Assembly: GCA_947253885.1 (NCBI GenBank)
Contig: CAMYAO010000008.1
Location: 11,113-75,112 of the forward strand
Direction: 5' to 3'
Length of the DNA stretch: 64,000 bases
DNA from: an uncultured Clostridium sp.
GTDB lineage: Bacteria; Bacillota; Clostridia; Lachnospirales; Lachnospiraceae
Each line of letters begins with the position of its first letter. Positions within the stretch are counted from its first letter, which is position 1. A model generated the notes under the pieces. The model saw only the letters and a list, made by a program, of their open reading frames with translations. It searched no databases and was not told where the DNA came from. This document shows positions 26,659-35,876 of this stretch, in pieces. Position numbers and translations under genes: made by a program.

Positions 26659-27961
26659 ATGAAGGAAGCGTTTTTTACCGGGGACAGAAGTTTTTATAAA
26701 AGTCTGTTCGCAATGCTGATTATGGTGGCATTACAAAATATTGTGGCATATTCTGTCAATATGGCGGATAATCTGATGCTTGGAAGTTACAGTCAGGGTG
26801 CATTGTCGGGAGCAGCGACGGTCAATCAGATCTTTTTTATGGTTCAGCAGATTACTCTGTTTGTAGGAGATTCTCTGATTGTTTTAGGAGCACAGTACTG
26901 GGGCAAAAAGGACACAGAGCCGATTCGAAAACTGAGTGGGATTGTACTTCGTCTGGCGTTGATCTGTGCAATTGTGATTTTTATTTTATGTGCAGTCATT
27001 CCGAGACCGCTGATGCTGATTTTTACGACGGATGAAGTCATTATCCGGGAAGGAATGCGCTACCTGTCGATTATAAAATATACGTTTGTACTATTTATTC
27101 TTTCGAATGTATTAATGGCGATTCTGAGAAGTGTCGAGACGGTTCGAATATCTTTTTATATATCGATTATGTCGTTGATCGTAAATGTAGGGATTAACTA
27201 TGTTTTGATCTTCGGTCACTTCGGGTTTCCGGAGCTGGGGATTCGAGGAGCGGCAATCGGTACTTTGATTGCAAGAATTATGGAATTCGTCATTGTAGTA
27301 ATGTATATATGCAAGGTAGATAAAAAAATCGAGCTGAGAAAGATGAAGCTGTTGGAGCGAAACCCGCAGTTGAAGAAGGATTTTACCAAAATGGCAATCC
27401 CGATTGCGCTGTCGCAGATTTTTGGGGGGATTTCTGTTCCTATGTAGTCTGCTATTCTGGGACATCTGTCTGCTGATGCAATCGCGGCGAATTCAGTCGC
27501 AACCACATTTTATCAATATTTAAAAGTAGTCGTAATCGCATTGTCTGCGACCTCCTCCGTTATGATAGAAAAAACAATCGGAGAAGGGAAAATGGACAGG
27601 GTTCGTTTCGATGCGAGAACATTGGCGGTGATCGATGTCGGAATCGGTGCGTTGTTGGCATTTTTGTTATTTATACTGCGGACGCCGCTGCTGTCCGTAT
27701 ACAATCTCAACGGAAATGCTCTGCAGCTTGCCGGTCAGCTTCGGAATTATTCGCGGTGGCGGAGATCCGAAGTTTACGGTGTGGATGAATATTATCAGTG
27801 TCTGGGCGATTGTAATGCCGCTCTCATTTTTGAGTGCATTTGTCTGGCATTGGACGGTTGTGGCTGTGGTAATCGTGACACAATTAGACCAGATTTTTAA
27901 GGCAATCCCTATGTTTATTCATGTCAGATCATATAAGTGGGTAAAGAAGCTGACACGCTAG
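26659..27961 (+). pseudogene. Broken MATE family efflux transporter
   Basis: The first 262 codons encode a good MATE N half (VNMADNLMLGSYSQGALSGA, QYWGKKDTEPIRKL). An in-frame TAG at 27445-27447 stops it where the family continues with a conserved stretch (next residues SAILGHLSADAIAANS). The same frame then runs on to about 27745, where sequence for roughly one membrane span is missing and the frame shifts; the tail (IIRGGGDPKF to YKWVKKLTR) reads in the second frame to 27961. One nonsense change plus one frameshifting deletion mean it no longer makes a full pump. Unrelated in detail to the intact MATE gene at 53-54.5 kb. Confidence 0.88.
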
Positions 27962-28044
27962 ATGGACAAAGATTTTATTTTCTGATAAAATTAATAGTTA
28001 ATTGATAGAACTGTTCTGAAAACTTATTGGAGAAATCAAGTGCT

Positions 28045-30450
28045 ATGGCAGAAAATAATAAAACAAAAAAGAAAATAAAATCACGTGTAAAGTATGTGAA
28101 GCAGATGCAGCAAAAGCATCCGGTCAGTGAAAAGGAATATCGCAGACGTCTTGCGATTGCAAGACGAAAGGATTTCACAAAGCGATTTCTGACAGTTTTT
28201 TTGATCATTGTAGCGATATTGGCAGTTCTGATAATTGCTGTTAGTGTGGTGTTTCAAAAGAAAGTCGGAAAATCTATCTTTGCGGTAAAGAGTGAAGCGG
28301 AGAAAGTGGTAAGAGACAGTAAGGTGTCTGATTTCAAACTGACAACTCCGTCCAAAATCTACAGCAGTGACGGAACGAAGATTGCGACCGTTTCTTCGGA
28401 AGGAGAAGAAGGAACATATCTTAGCTATGACAAAATTCCGAAAAATGTAGTAAATGCATTTATTGCCGTAGAGGATCAGTCGTTTTGGAAGAACAACGGT
28501 ACCGATTCCAAGGGAATAGCTCGAGTTTTGATCCGTTATATTACAAGCGGTGGAAGTGTCTCCGCAGGAGCCAGTACTATTACACAGCAGTTGACAAAAT
28601 TAACATATCTTTCCAGCGAGAAGACAATTGCACGTAAGGTAAAAGAGATTTTTATTGCACGAGGTCTTGCTGAAAAATATTCCAAAAAGCAGATTATGGA
28701 ATTCTATGTAAACAATTGCTATTTCGGAAACGGAGCTTACGGAATCTCAGACGCTTCGACGATGTATTTCCGCAAAAATGTCAGTAAACTGTCTGTTTCG
28801 CAGATTGCATATCTTTGTGCAATACCGAACAGACCGGAACACTATAATCCATACAAATATCCTAACAATATAATTACCAGAAGAAATAAAATCCTGAAGG
28901 ATATGATGGAGGAAGGATATATATCAAAGAGTGATTATGAGGTGGCAATTAAAGAGACCATTCGTGTGAAAAGGAAAATCACCACAAACAATTCCAAAGT
29001 ATATGATTATGAAACTACTTATGCGATCAATTGTGCCACTCGTTATCTAATGAAAAAGGACGGATTTGAGTTTAATACAAACTATTCTTCCGTTTCAGAA
29101 TATCAGTCTTATCAAAAGGCGTATGCAGCCGCTTACACCAAGGCGAGAAGAAAGCTTGCCCGTGGCGGCTACAAGGTAAAGACGACGATTGATCTGCAGA
29201 AGCAGAAACAGTTACAGGATGTTTTGGATTCTAGACTTTCGTTTAATACCTTGAAAAACAATAAAACCGGTGCATATCGATTCCAGGGAGCCTTGACGGC
29301 GATTGATAATGATACTCACAAGGTGGTGGCAATCGTAGGAGGACGTTCACAGTCAAAATCCACGACAACCTATTCTTTGAATCGTGCATATCAGAGTTAT
29401 CGTCAGCCGGGATCTACCTTTAAACCGATTGCAGTATATACTCCGTCTCTAGAAAAGGGGTATACGAGATACTCTTCTGTAAAGAATGTGGATGTATCGG
29501 TTGCAAAACGTATGAAGTCTATTTCTTCTATTGTAGATATGTCCGGAAGTTATATGACGATGCAGCAGGCATTGACAAAGTCGGTCAACGGATGTGCCTA
29601 CTGGTTATTTGCAAAGATCACGCCGTCTTACGGATTGAGTTATATTAAAAAGATGAATTTCTCTCGTGTAGTTCCGACAGATGCAACGTTCAGTGCGGCA
29701 TTGGGAGGTTTAACCTATGGTGTATCTACACTGGAAATGGCAAATGCCTACAGTACACTTGAGAATGACGGAGAATATACAGAAGCGGACTGTATCGATT
29801 CTATTTCGGATAATTCCGGAACCAACATATATACAGCACCGTCTTCTGTCAGTGTATATTCCAAGACCGCATCGCAGACGATTACGCAGATGATGAAATC
29901 GGTTATTACAAGCGGTACGGCGAGCAGTATGGGATGGTACGGTTCTTCTTCCACAGAGGCGGCAGGAAAGACCGGTACGACCAATGGAGGAAAGGACGGT
30001 TGGTTCTGCGGATACACACCATATTATACAGTTGCTGTTTGGGTAGGATATGATACTCCGCAGGAATTATCTAGCTTATACGGAGGTACTTATCCGGCAC
30101 ATATCTGGAAATCCGCTATGCTGCAGCTGATAGACGGAAAAGAGACAAAGTCTTTCAGCAGTACCCCTCGCTATGAAGATGAGGCAAGCAAGTATCGTTC
30201 TTCCAGAAGATCCAACAATCAGGGAACAACAACTACCACACCGAATACGGGAACCCAGAACAACGGAACTCAGAACAATGGAACAGGTAATGCCAACGGA
30301 ACTCAAAACAACAGGACCGGCACTACCAACGGAACTCAGAATAATGGAACCGGTACAGCCAATGGAACTACTCCGAGAACCGGAACCAATACGAGACCGA
30401 ATACAACGAGACCAAATAGAACTACCACAAACAGAACAGGAAACCGTTAG
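28045..30450 (+). CDS. Class A penicillin-binding protein (PBP1a-type)
   Basis: An 801-residue bifunctional peptidoglycan synthase. After a basic cytoplasmic tail and one span (FLTVFLIIVAILAVLIIAV) comes the GT51 glycosyltransferase domain (EDQSFWKNNG, GASTITQQLTK, EIFIARGLAEKYSK) and the transpeptidase domain with PGSTFKP (active serine), the SVN triad (TKSVNGCA) and KTGTT. The last about 90 residues are a low-complexity Asn/Thr/Gly tail rich in NGTQNN. ATG 28045 is taken as start; an upstream in-frame TTG at 28027 has no better site. Confidence 0.93.
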   Translation: MAENNKTKKKIKSRVKYVKQMQQKHPVSEKEYRRRLAIARRKDFTKRFLTVFLIIVAILAVLIIAVSVVFQKKVGKSIFAVKSEAEKVVRDSKVSDFKLTTPSKIYSSDGTKIATVSSEGEEGTYLSYDKIPKNVVNAFIAVEDQSFWKNNGTDSKGIARVLIRYITSGGSVSAGASTITQQLTKLTYLSSEKTIARKVKEIFIARGLAEKYSKKQIMEFYVNNCYFGNGAYGISDASTMYFRKNVSKLSVSQIAYLCAIPNRPEHYNPYKYPNNIITRRNKILKDMMEEGYISKSDYEVAIKETIRVKRKITTNNSKVYDYETTYAINCATRYLMKKDGFEFNTNYSSVSEYQSYQKAYAAAYTKARRKLARGGYKVKTTIDLQKQKQLQDVLDSRLSFNTLKNNKTGAYRFQGALTAIDNDTHKVVAIVGGRSQSKSTTTYSLNRAYQSYRQPGSTFKPIAVYTPSLEKGYTRYSSVKNVDVSVAKRMKSISSIVDMSGSYMTMQQALTKSVNGCAYWLFAKITPSYGLSYIKKMNFSRVVPTDATFSAALGGLTYGVSTLEMANAYSTLENDGEYTEADCIDSISDNSGTNIYTAPSSVSVYSKTASQTITQMMKSVITSGTASSMGWYGSSSTEAAGKTGTTNGGKDGWFCGYTPYYTVAVWVGYDTPQELSSLYGGTYPAHIWKSAMLQLIDGKETKSFSSTPRYEDEASKYRSSRRSNNQGTTTTTPNTGTQNNGTQNNGTGNANGTQNNRTGTTNGTQNNGTGTANGTTPRTGTNTRPNTTRPNRTTTNRTGNR

Positions 30451-30479
30451 GTTTGTGAATATCTTGAAAGAGGAATGAG

Positions 30480-31766
30480 ATGGAAATATATCAGGTACCT
30501 GCTATTTCCGCTCCTGTTCAAGGCATAGTAAAAGTGCCCGGTTCGAAGAGTATTACGAATCGGGCACTTTTATTAGCTGCATTGGCGGACGGAACGACAA
30601 TACTGACAAATACGTTGTTTAGTGAAGATGCAAATTATTTTTTAAATTGTTTGAAAGCTCTGGGGTTTACCATTTCGGTCGACATGGCAAATCACAGTGT
30701 GGAAGTAGTCGGCTGTAATGGAAAGATTCCGAAAAAAGAAGCCGGTATTTATGTAGGAAGCGCCGGTACGGCAGCCAGGTTTTTAACGGCGATGCTCGGA
30801 TTGAGTGACGGTATTTATGAAATCTCTTCAAGCGAACAGATGGAAAAACGTCCGATGAAGCCGCTGTTTTTACTGCTGGAACAACTGGGAGCTGAGATTA
30901 CATACTTAAAAGATACATATCATTTACCGATAAAAATAAAGGGAATATCCATTCGGGACCAGAAACAGATCTCATTGGATATTTCAAAGAGTACGCAGTT
31001 TTTAAGTGCATTGTTGCTTGTTGCGCCTTTGTTTCCGAAAGGAGCTGAGATTCAGATAACCGGGGATAAAAAGAACGGTTCTTACGTTGAGATTACTAGA
31101 AAAATGATAGATTCTTTCGGAGGAGAAACAGTGTTTGACGGAAGCTGTTATAAAATTGCACCGAAAACTGTTTATCAAAAGAAAGAATATTCGATTGAAC
31201 CGGATGTATCGGCTGCCTGCTATTTTTATGGAATTGCCGCTATTACAGGAGGACAGGTTACTGTTGAGAATGTGCGGCTGTCTATGATGCAGGGAGACCT
31301 CAGATTTTTAGAGGTTTTAAAAGAAATGGGCTGCCGAGTAGAAGAAAGCGGAATGGGAGTAACAGTAACGGGACCGAATGACAGAATTCTGAAGGAGATA
31401 GAAGTTGACATGAATAATTTTTCTGATCAGGCTTTGACATTAGCTGCAATTGCTCCGTTTGCAGAGCATCCTGTAACGATCCGGAATATTGAGCATATTC
31501 GACATCAGGAGTGTGATCGTATGCGGGCAATGGAGGTAAATCTTACCCGTGCTGGAATCCGGACACAGGTAGAGAAAGATAAAATTGTGATCTGTCCCGG
31601 TACTCCGAGTGCCTGTAAGATTGAAACATTTGAAGATCATCGGGTTGCAATGGCGTTTTCTTTACTTGGTCTGCGAGCAGAGGGTATAGAGATTTTAAAC
31701 CCTTCCTGCTGCAAAAAAACCTTTCCGGAATTTTTTTCGGTATTGGAAAAATTAATAAAGGTATAA
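30480..31766 (+). CDS. aroA: 3-phosphoshikimate 1-carboxyvinyltransferase (EPSP synthase)
   Basis: A 428-residue shikimate-pathway enzyme joining shikimate 3-phosphate and PEP. Conserved PGSKSITNRALLLAAL, GSAGTAARFLTAML, QMEKRPM, SKSTQFLSALLL, and DHRVAMAFSLLGL are all present. The form with GxAGTA and RPM is type II-like in part; glyphosate response is not judged. No other aro gene is near. A strong hairpin lies inside codons 18-30. Confidence 0.94.
   Translation: MEIYQVPAISAPVQGIVKVPGSKSITNRALLLAALADGTTILTNTLFSEDANYFLNCLKALGFTISVDMANHSVEVVGCNGKIPKKEAGIYVGSAGTAARFLTAMLGLSDGIYEISSSEQMEKRPMKPLFLLLEQLGAEITYLKDTYHLPIKIKGISIRDQKQISLDISKSTQFLSALLLVAPLFPKGAEIQITGDKKNGSYVEITRKMIDSFGGETVFDGSCYKIAPKTVYQKKEYSIEPDVSAACYFYGIAAITGGQVTVENVRLSMMQGDLRFLEVLKEMGCRVEESGMGVTVTGPNDRILKEIEVDMNNFSDQALTLAAIAPFAEHPVTIRNIEHIRHQECDRMRAMEVNLTRAGIRTQVEKDKIVICPGTPSACKIETFEDHRVAMAFSLLGLRAEGIEILNPSCCKKTFPEFFSVLEKLIKV
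30531..30574 (+). other. Terminator-like hairpin inside the start of aroA
   Basis: AAAGTGCCCGGTTCG (30531-30545) pairs at 14 of 15 positions with CGAATCGGGCACTTT (30556-30570), loop 10 nt, then TATT. It covers the codons of the catalytic PGSKSITNRALL motif. Confidence 0.6.
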
Positions 31767-31795
31767 AGATGAGATAGATACTTTATTGACAATAT

Positions 31796-31864
31796 TTCCC
31801 ATATTGTGTATTATTGTAGAAATAGTTGCAAGCAATTTAATTCCATACAACTATAACAATGGAT
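31796..31864 (+). promoter_or_regulatory. Promoter and operator-like repeats of ohrR
   Basis: TTGACA (31796-31801), 17 nt, TATTAT (31819-31824). Downstream lies an inverted repeat ATAGTTG (31832-31838) / CAACTAT (31858-31864) and a shorter TTGCAAGCAA (31836-31845). These probably allow autorepression by the MarR/OhrR protein. Confidence 0.65.
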
Positions 31865-31891
31865 AATATTCATTAGAAGGGTAAAAGTTTT

Positions 31892-32329
31892 ATGTCAGAT
31901 AAGTATGATTCAATAAGATTAGATCACCAGCTGTGCTTTCCTCTTTATGCAGCTTCCAAGGAGATTGTAAAGAGGTATAAGCCGTTTTTAGACGAGATTG
32001 ATCTAACGTATACGCAGTACATTGCCATGATGGTTATGTGGGAACACAAGCAGATCAATGTAAAGCAACTTGGTTCGTATTTGTTTTTAGATTCCGGCAC
32101 ATTGACTCCTGTTCTGAAAAAGTTGGAGCAGAAGGGATTGATTACAAGAGAACGTGACAAAGAGGACGAGAGGGTCTTGGTTGTCACAATTACGGATAAA
32201 GGAGAAGCTTTAAAAGATGAGGCTATCAAGATTCCGCCTGAAATGGTAAAATGCATTAATCTGAGTCCGGAGGCAAGCAAAGAATTATATGATTTGTTGT
32301 ATCAGATGTTAGATCATTCTGCAAATTAA
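31892..32329 (+). CDS. ohrR: OhrR-type MarR regulator (organic peroxide sensor)
   Basis: A 145-residue winged-helix repressor that closely follows Bacillus subtilis OhrR as remembered: YDSIRLDHQLCFPLYAASKEI with the reactive cysteine at residue 15, KRYKPFLDEIDLTYTQY, and LDSGTLTPVLKKLEQKGLITRERDKEDERV. Oxidation of the cysteine by organic hydroperoxides would release it from DNA. No ohr peroxidase gene is adjacent; the next genes are a sulfur-transfer fusion and a rubrerythrin. Confidence 0.9.
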   Translation: MSDKYDSIRLDHQLCFPLYAASKEIVKRYKPFLDEIDLTYTQYIAMMVMWEHKQINVKQLGSYLFLDSGTLTPVLKKLEQKGLITRERDKEDERVLVVTITDKGEALKDEAIKIPPEMVKCINLSPEASKELYDLLYQMLDHSAN

Positions 32330-32396
32330 AAAATTGTACAAAGACAAAGGATGTGCGATCTTGCAATCTTTTGTCTTTTCTTTTGTGAGGAGACAA

Positions 32397-33548
32397 ATGT
32401 TCAGAAAAACAATAACAGAGGCAGAAGCCGATACCAGAGAAAAACTTATAATAGATATTCGGTCAAAGGAAGAGTTTGAAAAGGAAACTTATCCGGGAGC
32501 TATCCATATAGAGGCAGACAGATTGGAGCAGTCTTATTCAGAACTTTCGAAGGAACATCCGATCTATCTGATGTGTCAGATCGGTCAAAAGAGCGATGAT
32601 ATGGCAGAGACACTTTCTGCGGAGGGATGGGAGTGCTATAGCATTATCGGAGGATTTCAGACATATCTTCGGGATCAGCTCACCGCTTTTTTACAGAAAG
32701 AGGAAGAAGTAGAGGTGCGAGCAAAGGAAGCGGAAAGAAGTATCGTAAAAAAGTTTCGAAAGGAAATTTGGAGAAAGTTTACAAAAGCAATTAATGAATA
32801 TCAGCTTGTGCAGGATGGAGATAAAATAGCTGTTTGTATTTCCGGAGGGAAGGATTCTATGTTGATGGCAAAACTGTTTCAGGAGTTGTATCGTCATGGA
32901 AAAACCAATTTTGAATTGGTATTTCTGGTAATGAATCCGGGCTATAACGATATTAATTATCAGACCATTGTGGACAATGCAAAGTTGTTGAATATTCCGA
33001 TTACTGTTTTCCGGTCAGAAATTTTTGATATTGTAGCGGAAGACGACAACAATCCCTGCTATCTGTGTGCCCGCATGAGAAGAGGATATCTTTACAGTCA
33101 GGCGAAGGAGCTGGGTTGCAATAAGATTGCACTTGGTCACCATTTTGATGATGTGATTGAAACAATTCTGATGGGGATGCTGTACGGGGGACAGGTTCAG
33201 ACAATGATGCCAAAGCTGCACAGTACCAACTTTGAGGGCATGGAACTGATTCGTCCGCTTTATCTGATTCGGGAGGCGGATATTAAACGTTGGAGAGATT
33301 ACAACCGATTACACTTTATTGCATGTGCCTGTCGGCTGACGGAAAGCTGTGCCTCCTGCGGAGGAGCGGATCGGGGCTCGAAGAGAGGAGAGATAAAAGA
33401 ATTGATCGCGCAATTGGCGGAGAAAAGTCCGTTTATCGAAAAAAACATTTTCCGAAGTGTGGAAAATGTGAATCTGAAAACGATTATTGCTTATAAAGAC
33501 GGAAAAGGAAAGCATCATTTTTTGGATAATTATGATGAGAATCTTTAA
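32397..33548 (+). CDS. Rhodanese-TtcA fusion, predicted tRNA thiolation enzyme
   Basis: A 383-residue two-domain protein. Residues 1-100 form a rhodanese domain (DIRSKEEFEKETYPGAIHI, active-site loop MCQIGQKS with Cys). Residues about 120-370 form a PP-loop ATPase of the TtcA type: SGGKDSMLMAKL, CYLCARMRRG, GHHFDDVIET, and CRLTESCASCGG, giving the paired cysteines that hold a 4Fe-4S cluster. TtcA makes 2-thiocytidine in tRNA; the fused rhodanese may hand over persulfide sulfur. Start ATG 32397 has GAGGAG upstream. Placed between a peroxide sensor and a rubrerythrin. Confidence 0.82.
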   Translation: MFRKTITEAEADTREKLIIDIRSKEEFEKETYPGAIHIEADRLEQSYSELSKEHPIYLMCQIGQKSDDMAETLSAEGWECYSIIGGFQTYLRDQLTAFLQKEEEVEVRAKEAERSIVKKFRKEIWRKFTKAINEYQLVQDGDKIAVCISGGKDSMLMAKLFQELYRHGKTNFELVFLVMNPGYNDINYQTIVDNAKLLNIPITVFRSEIFDIVAEDDNNPCYLCARMRRGYLYSQAKELGCNKIALGHHFDDVIETILMGMLYGGQVQTMMPKLHSTNFEGMELIRPLYLIREADIKRWRDYNRLHFIACACRLTESCASCGGADRGSKRGEIKELIAQLAEKSPFIEKNIFRSVENVNLKTIIAYKDGKGKHHFLDNYDENL

Positions 33549-33553
33549 AAACA

Positions 33554-33582
33554 TTGACAACAATCTAATTGAGTGATATTAT
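33554..33582 (+). promoter_or_regulatory. Promoter of the rubrerythrin gene
   Basis: TTGACA (33554-33559), 17 nt, TATTAT (33577-33582), the same elements as in front of ohrR. Confidence 0.75.
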
Positions 33583-33624
33583 TTAGATAGAAAATAAATA
33601 AAGGTGAAAAGGAGGTATTTTAAA

Positions 33625-34281
33625 ATGAAAAAATTTGTATGTTCTGTATGTGGTTATGTTCATGAGGGCGATGCGGCACCGGAAGTGTGTCCGGTATGTA
33701 AGGCACCGGCTTCCAAGTTTAATGAAGTGGCGGAGCCGCTGTCCGGAAATCGTTATGCGGGAACTAAAACAGAGAAAAATCTGTGGGAAGCATTTGCCGG
33801 AGAGTCTATGGCTCGGAATAAATATACCTATTTCGCTTCTGTTGCCAAAAAAGCAGGATATGAGCAGATTGCGGCAATCTTTTTAGAAACGGCAAATAAT
33901 GAAAAAGAACACGCAAAACTATGGTTTAAGGCTTTGGAAGAGATTGGAACGACTCCTGAGAATCTTTTGCATGCGGCAGAAGGGGAAAATGCCGAATGGA
34001 CGGACATGTATGATCGTATGGCACGTGAGGCGGAAGAAGAAGGATTTCCGGAATTGGCAAAACAGTTTCGCGGAGTTGCTGCCATTGAAAAGACACATGA
34101 AGAGCGCTATCGGAAATTGCTTCACAATGTAGAGACTAGAGCAGTATTTGAAAAGAGCGGAGTAACCTTATGGGAATGCCGCAACTGCGGTCATATGGTA
34201 GTCGGAGTCAAAGCCCCCGATGTATGTCCGGTGTGCGATCATCCACAGAGTTTCTTTGAGGTGCGAAAAGAAAATTATTAA
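33625..34281 (+). CDS. Rubrerythrin with rubredoxin domains at both ends
   Basis: A 218-residue peroxide-reducing diiron protein. An N-terminal rubredoxin-like knuckle pair ([10 protein letters not shown] and CPVCKAP, residues 5-33) precedes the four-helix diiron domain ([28 protein letters not shown]), and a second rubredoxin domain closes the protein ([10 protein letters not shown] and [11 protein letters not shown]). Classical rubrerythrins have only the C-terminal one, reverse rubrerythrins only the N-terminal one. ATG 33625 is behind AAGGAGG. Protects anaerobes from hydrogen peroxide. Confidence 0.93.
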   Translation: MKKFVCSVCGYVHEGDAAPEVCPVCKAPASKFNEVAEPLSGNRYAGTKTEKNLWEAFAGESMARNKYTYFASVAKKAGYEQIAAIFLETANNEKEHAKLWFKALEEIGTTPENLLHAAEGENAEWTDMYDRMAREAEEEGFPELAKQFRGVAAIEKTHEERYRKLLHNVETRAVFEKSGVTLWECRNCGHMVVGVKAPDVCPVCDHPQSFFEVRKENY

Positions 34282-34297
34282 AATACTGTAAAATCAA

Positions 34298-34325
34298 TTG
34301 CGATCTATCTGAAAACTGTTAAAAT
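34298..34325 (+). promoter_or_regulatory. Promoter of the small membrane protein gene
   Basis: TTGCGA (34298-34303), 16 nt, TAAAAT (34320-34325). Confidence 0.5.
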
Positions 34326-34363
34326 ATAGCATATAAATAAATTCTCAGAAAGGTCGTGTAATT

Positions 34364-34564
34364 ATGAGAGCAATTAAAATTTTCTTTAAAGTATGTACTT
34401 TTTTTGCATTCCTGACAGGCGCATTCTATTTTGTATATCGGTTTTTAAAAAAACAGAACAAGAATATTGATTTTCATGAAGAGGAAGTAAAAGCGACTTA
34501 TCACAAAATGGCGGACAAAGCCAGTGATGCATTTAACAGTGTAAAAACTTCTCTTCACAGATAG
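34364..34564 (+). CDS. Small membrane-anchored protein, unknown function
   Basis: A 66-residue protein with one N-terminal span (VCTFFAFLTGAFYFVYRFL) and a charged helical tail (EEEVKATYHKMADKASDAFNSVKTSL). It has its own promoter, an AGAAAGG ribosome site and a terminator, so it is a real gene. The tail is loosely like YtxH-type stress proteins, but no family can be assigned with confidence. Confidence 0.7.
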   Translation: MRAIKIFFKVCTFFAFLTGAFYFVYRFLKKQNKNIDFHEEEVKATYHKMADKASDAFNSVKTSLHR

Positions 34565-34570
34565 AACCTG

Positions 34571-34605
34571 AAAAAAGACTTTCCGATTTTGGAGAGCCTT
34601 TTTTT
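34571..34605 (+). terminator. Terminator of the small membrane protein gene
   Basis: AAAAAAGACTTTCC pairs (12 of 14) with GGAGAGCCTTTTTT. Confidence 0.75.
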
Positions 34606-34626
34606 CGTTTTGAAGTGTGCTAGCAT

Positions 34627-34647
34627 AAAGTGCAACACTTTAAAGTG
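34627..34647. promoter_or_regulatory. Palindrome upstream of the aminotransferase gene
   Basis: AAAGTG CAA CACTTT (34627-34641) is a perfect inverted repeat and is followed at once by a third AAAGTG half-site (34642-34647). Probably a regulator binding site. Confidence 0.5.
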
Positions 34648-34673
34648 ATAAAACAATGAAAGTAGGAGAAGTT

Positions 34674-35858
34674 ATGATTGCAAAGAGACTTAGAAAATCC
34701 CTAGATGAGGGTGTTTGTATAAGAGATATTTTTGAAGAGGGTAAAAAACTGGCAAAGATATACGGAAAAGAGGAAATATTTAATTTTACGATCGGAAATC
34801 CGAGTATAGCCCCTCCTGCGATTGTAAATGAGACAATAAAAGAGATCTTAGATACAGAGCCGGCTCTTTCTTTGCACGGTTACCCTGCAAATGCAGGACA
34901 CCCGGATGTAAGAAGCCATGTAGCGGATTATTTAAATGCGAATTATCGGACCTGTTATGAAACGGACGGGATTATTATGACCAGCGGAGCTGCCTCTGCT
35001 ATTGTTCTTTTATGTCATACCTTATTGGATGCAGGAGATGAGGTTGTGACCTTTGCCCCTTATTTCTGGGAGTATAAAAGCTATGTAGAGACGGTTTACG
35101 GAAAGCTGGTTCCTGCACTGTGTAATATGGAAACATTGCAGCCGGATCCGGAGACGTTTCTGGCAGCGATATCGGATAAAACAAAATTTGTATTGATCAA
35201 TACTCCGAATAATCCGACCGGAGCAGTATATACCGAAGAATCCATTCGGAAGATTGTGAAAATATTAGAAGAAAAACAAAAAGAATACGGACATCCGATT
35301 TATCTGGTTTCGGATGAGCCTTATCGAAAACTTGCCTATGACATTGACGTACCATATTTTACCGATTATTATAAGAATACAATTGTAGTATATTCTTATA
35401 GCAAGACGTTGTCGGTACCGGGAGAGCGAATCGGCTACATGGCATTTGAACCGAGGATAGATGATTATGAAGATATGATTGCAGGGGTAACTGCTTCTAT
35501 GCGTTATCTTGGATATGTTAATGCACCTTCTTTACAGCAGAAGCTGTTGCTGAAATGTGTAGATGCATCTGTGGACATTCGGATCTATCAAAAAACGAGA
35601 GATATTTTGTACCGGGGATTGACGGAGATCGGTTACACCTGTATTCATCCGGACGGAGCGTTTTATTTATTTATGAAAGCTTTGGAGGAGGATGATGTTG
35701 CATTTTGTGAAACGGCAAAGCAGGAGCGGATTTTAATGGCTCCGGGAACTGCTTTTTACGGTTCGGGATGGGTGCGTATTTCTTATTGCGTAACAGAAGA
35801 GACGGCAAGGAAAAGTCTTCCGGCATTTGAACGGCTTTATAAGAAGTATCATAAATAA
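34674..35858 (+). CDS. PLP-dependent class I/II aminotransferase
   Basis: A 394-residue fold-type I aminotransferase. Blocks: FTIGNPSIAPPA, GYPANAGHPDVR, TSGAASAIVLL, NTPNNPTGAVYTEE, SDEPYRKL, and the PLP lysine in SYSKTLSVPGERIGY. The family makes or uses amino acids such as Asp, Ala or Tyr with 2-oxo acids; the substrate is not clear. The ATG at 34674 (GGAG six nt before) is preferred to ATG 34656. Confidence 0.88.
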   Translation: MIAKRLRKSLDEGVCIRDIFEEGKKLAKIYGKEEIFNFTIGNPSIAPPAIVNETIKEILDTEPALSLHGYPANAGHPDVRSHVADYLNANYRTCYETDGIIMTSGAASAIVLLCHTLLDAGDEVVTFAPYFWEYKSYVETVYGKLVPALCNMETLQPDPETFLAAISDKTKFVLINTPNNPTGAVYTEESIRKIVKILEEKQKEYGHPIYLVSDEPYRKLAYDIDVPYFTDYYKNTIVVYSYSKTLSVPGERIGYMAFEPRIDDYEDMIAGVTASMRYLGYVNAPSLQQKLLLKCVDASVDIRIYQKTRDILYRGLTEIGYTCIHPDGAFYLFMKALEEDDVAFCETAKQERILMAPGTAFYGSGWVRISYCVTEETARKSLPAFERLYKKYHK

Positions 35859-35876
35859 GATTTGGAGGCATATTAA

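Noticed and set aside
35859..35876. glmS ribozyme upstream of glmS
   Set aside because: Only 18 nt separate glmS from the preceding gene, and no ribozyme core is present.
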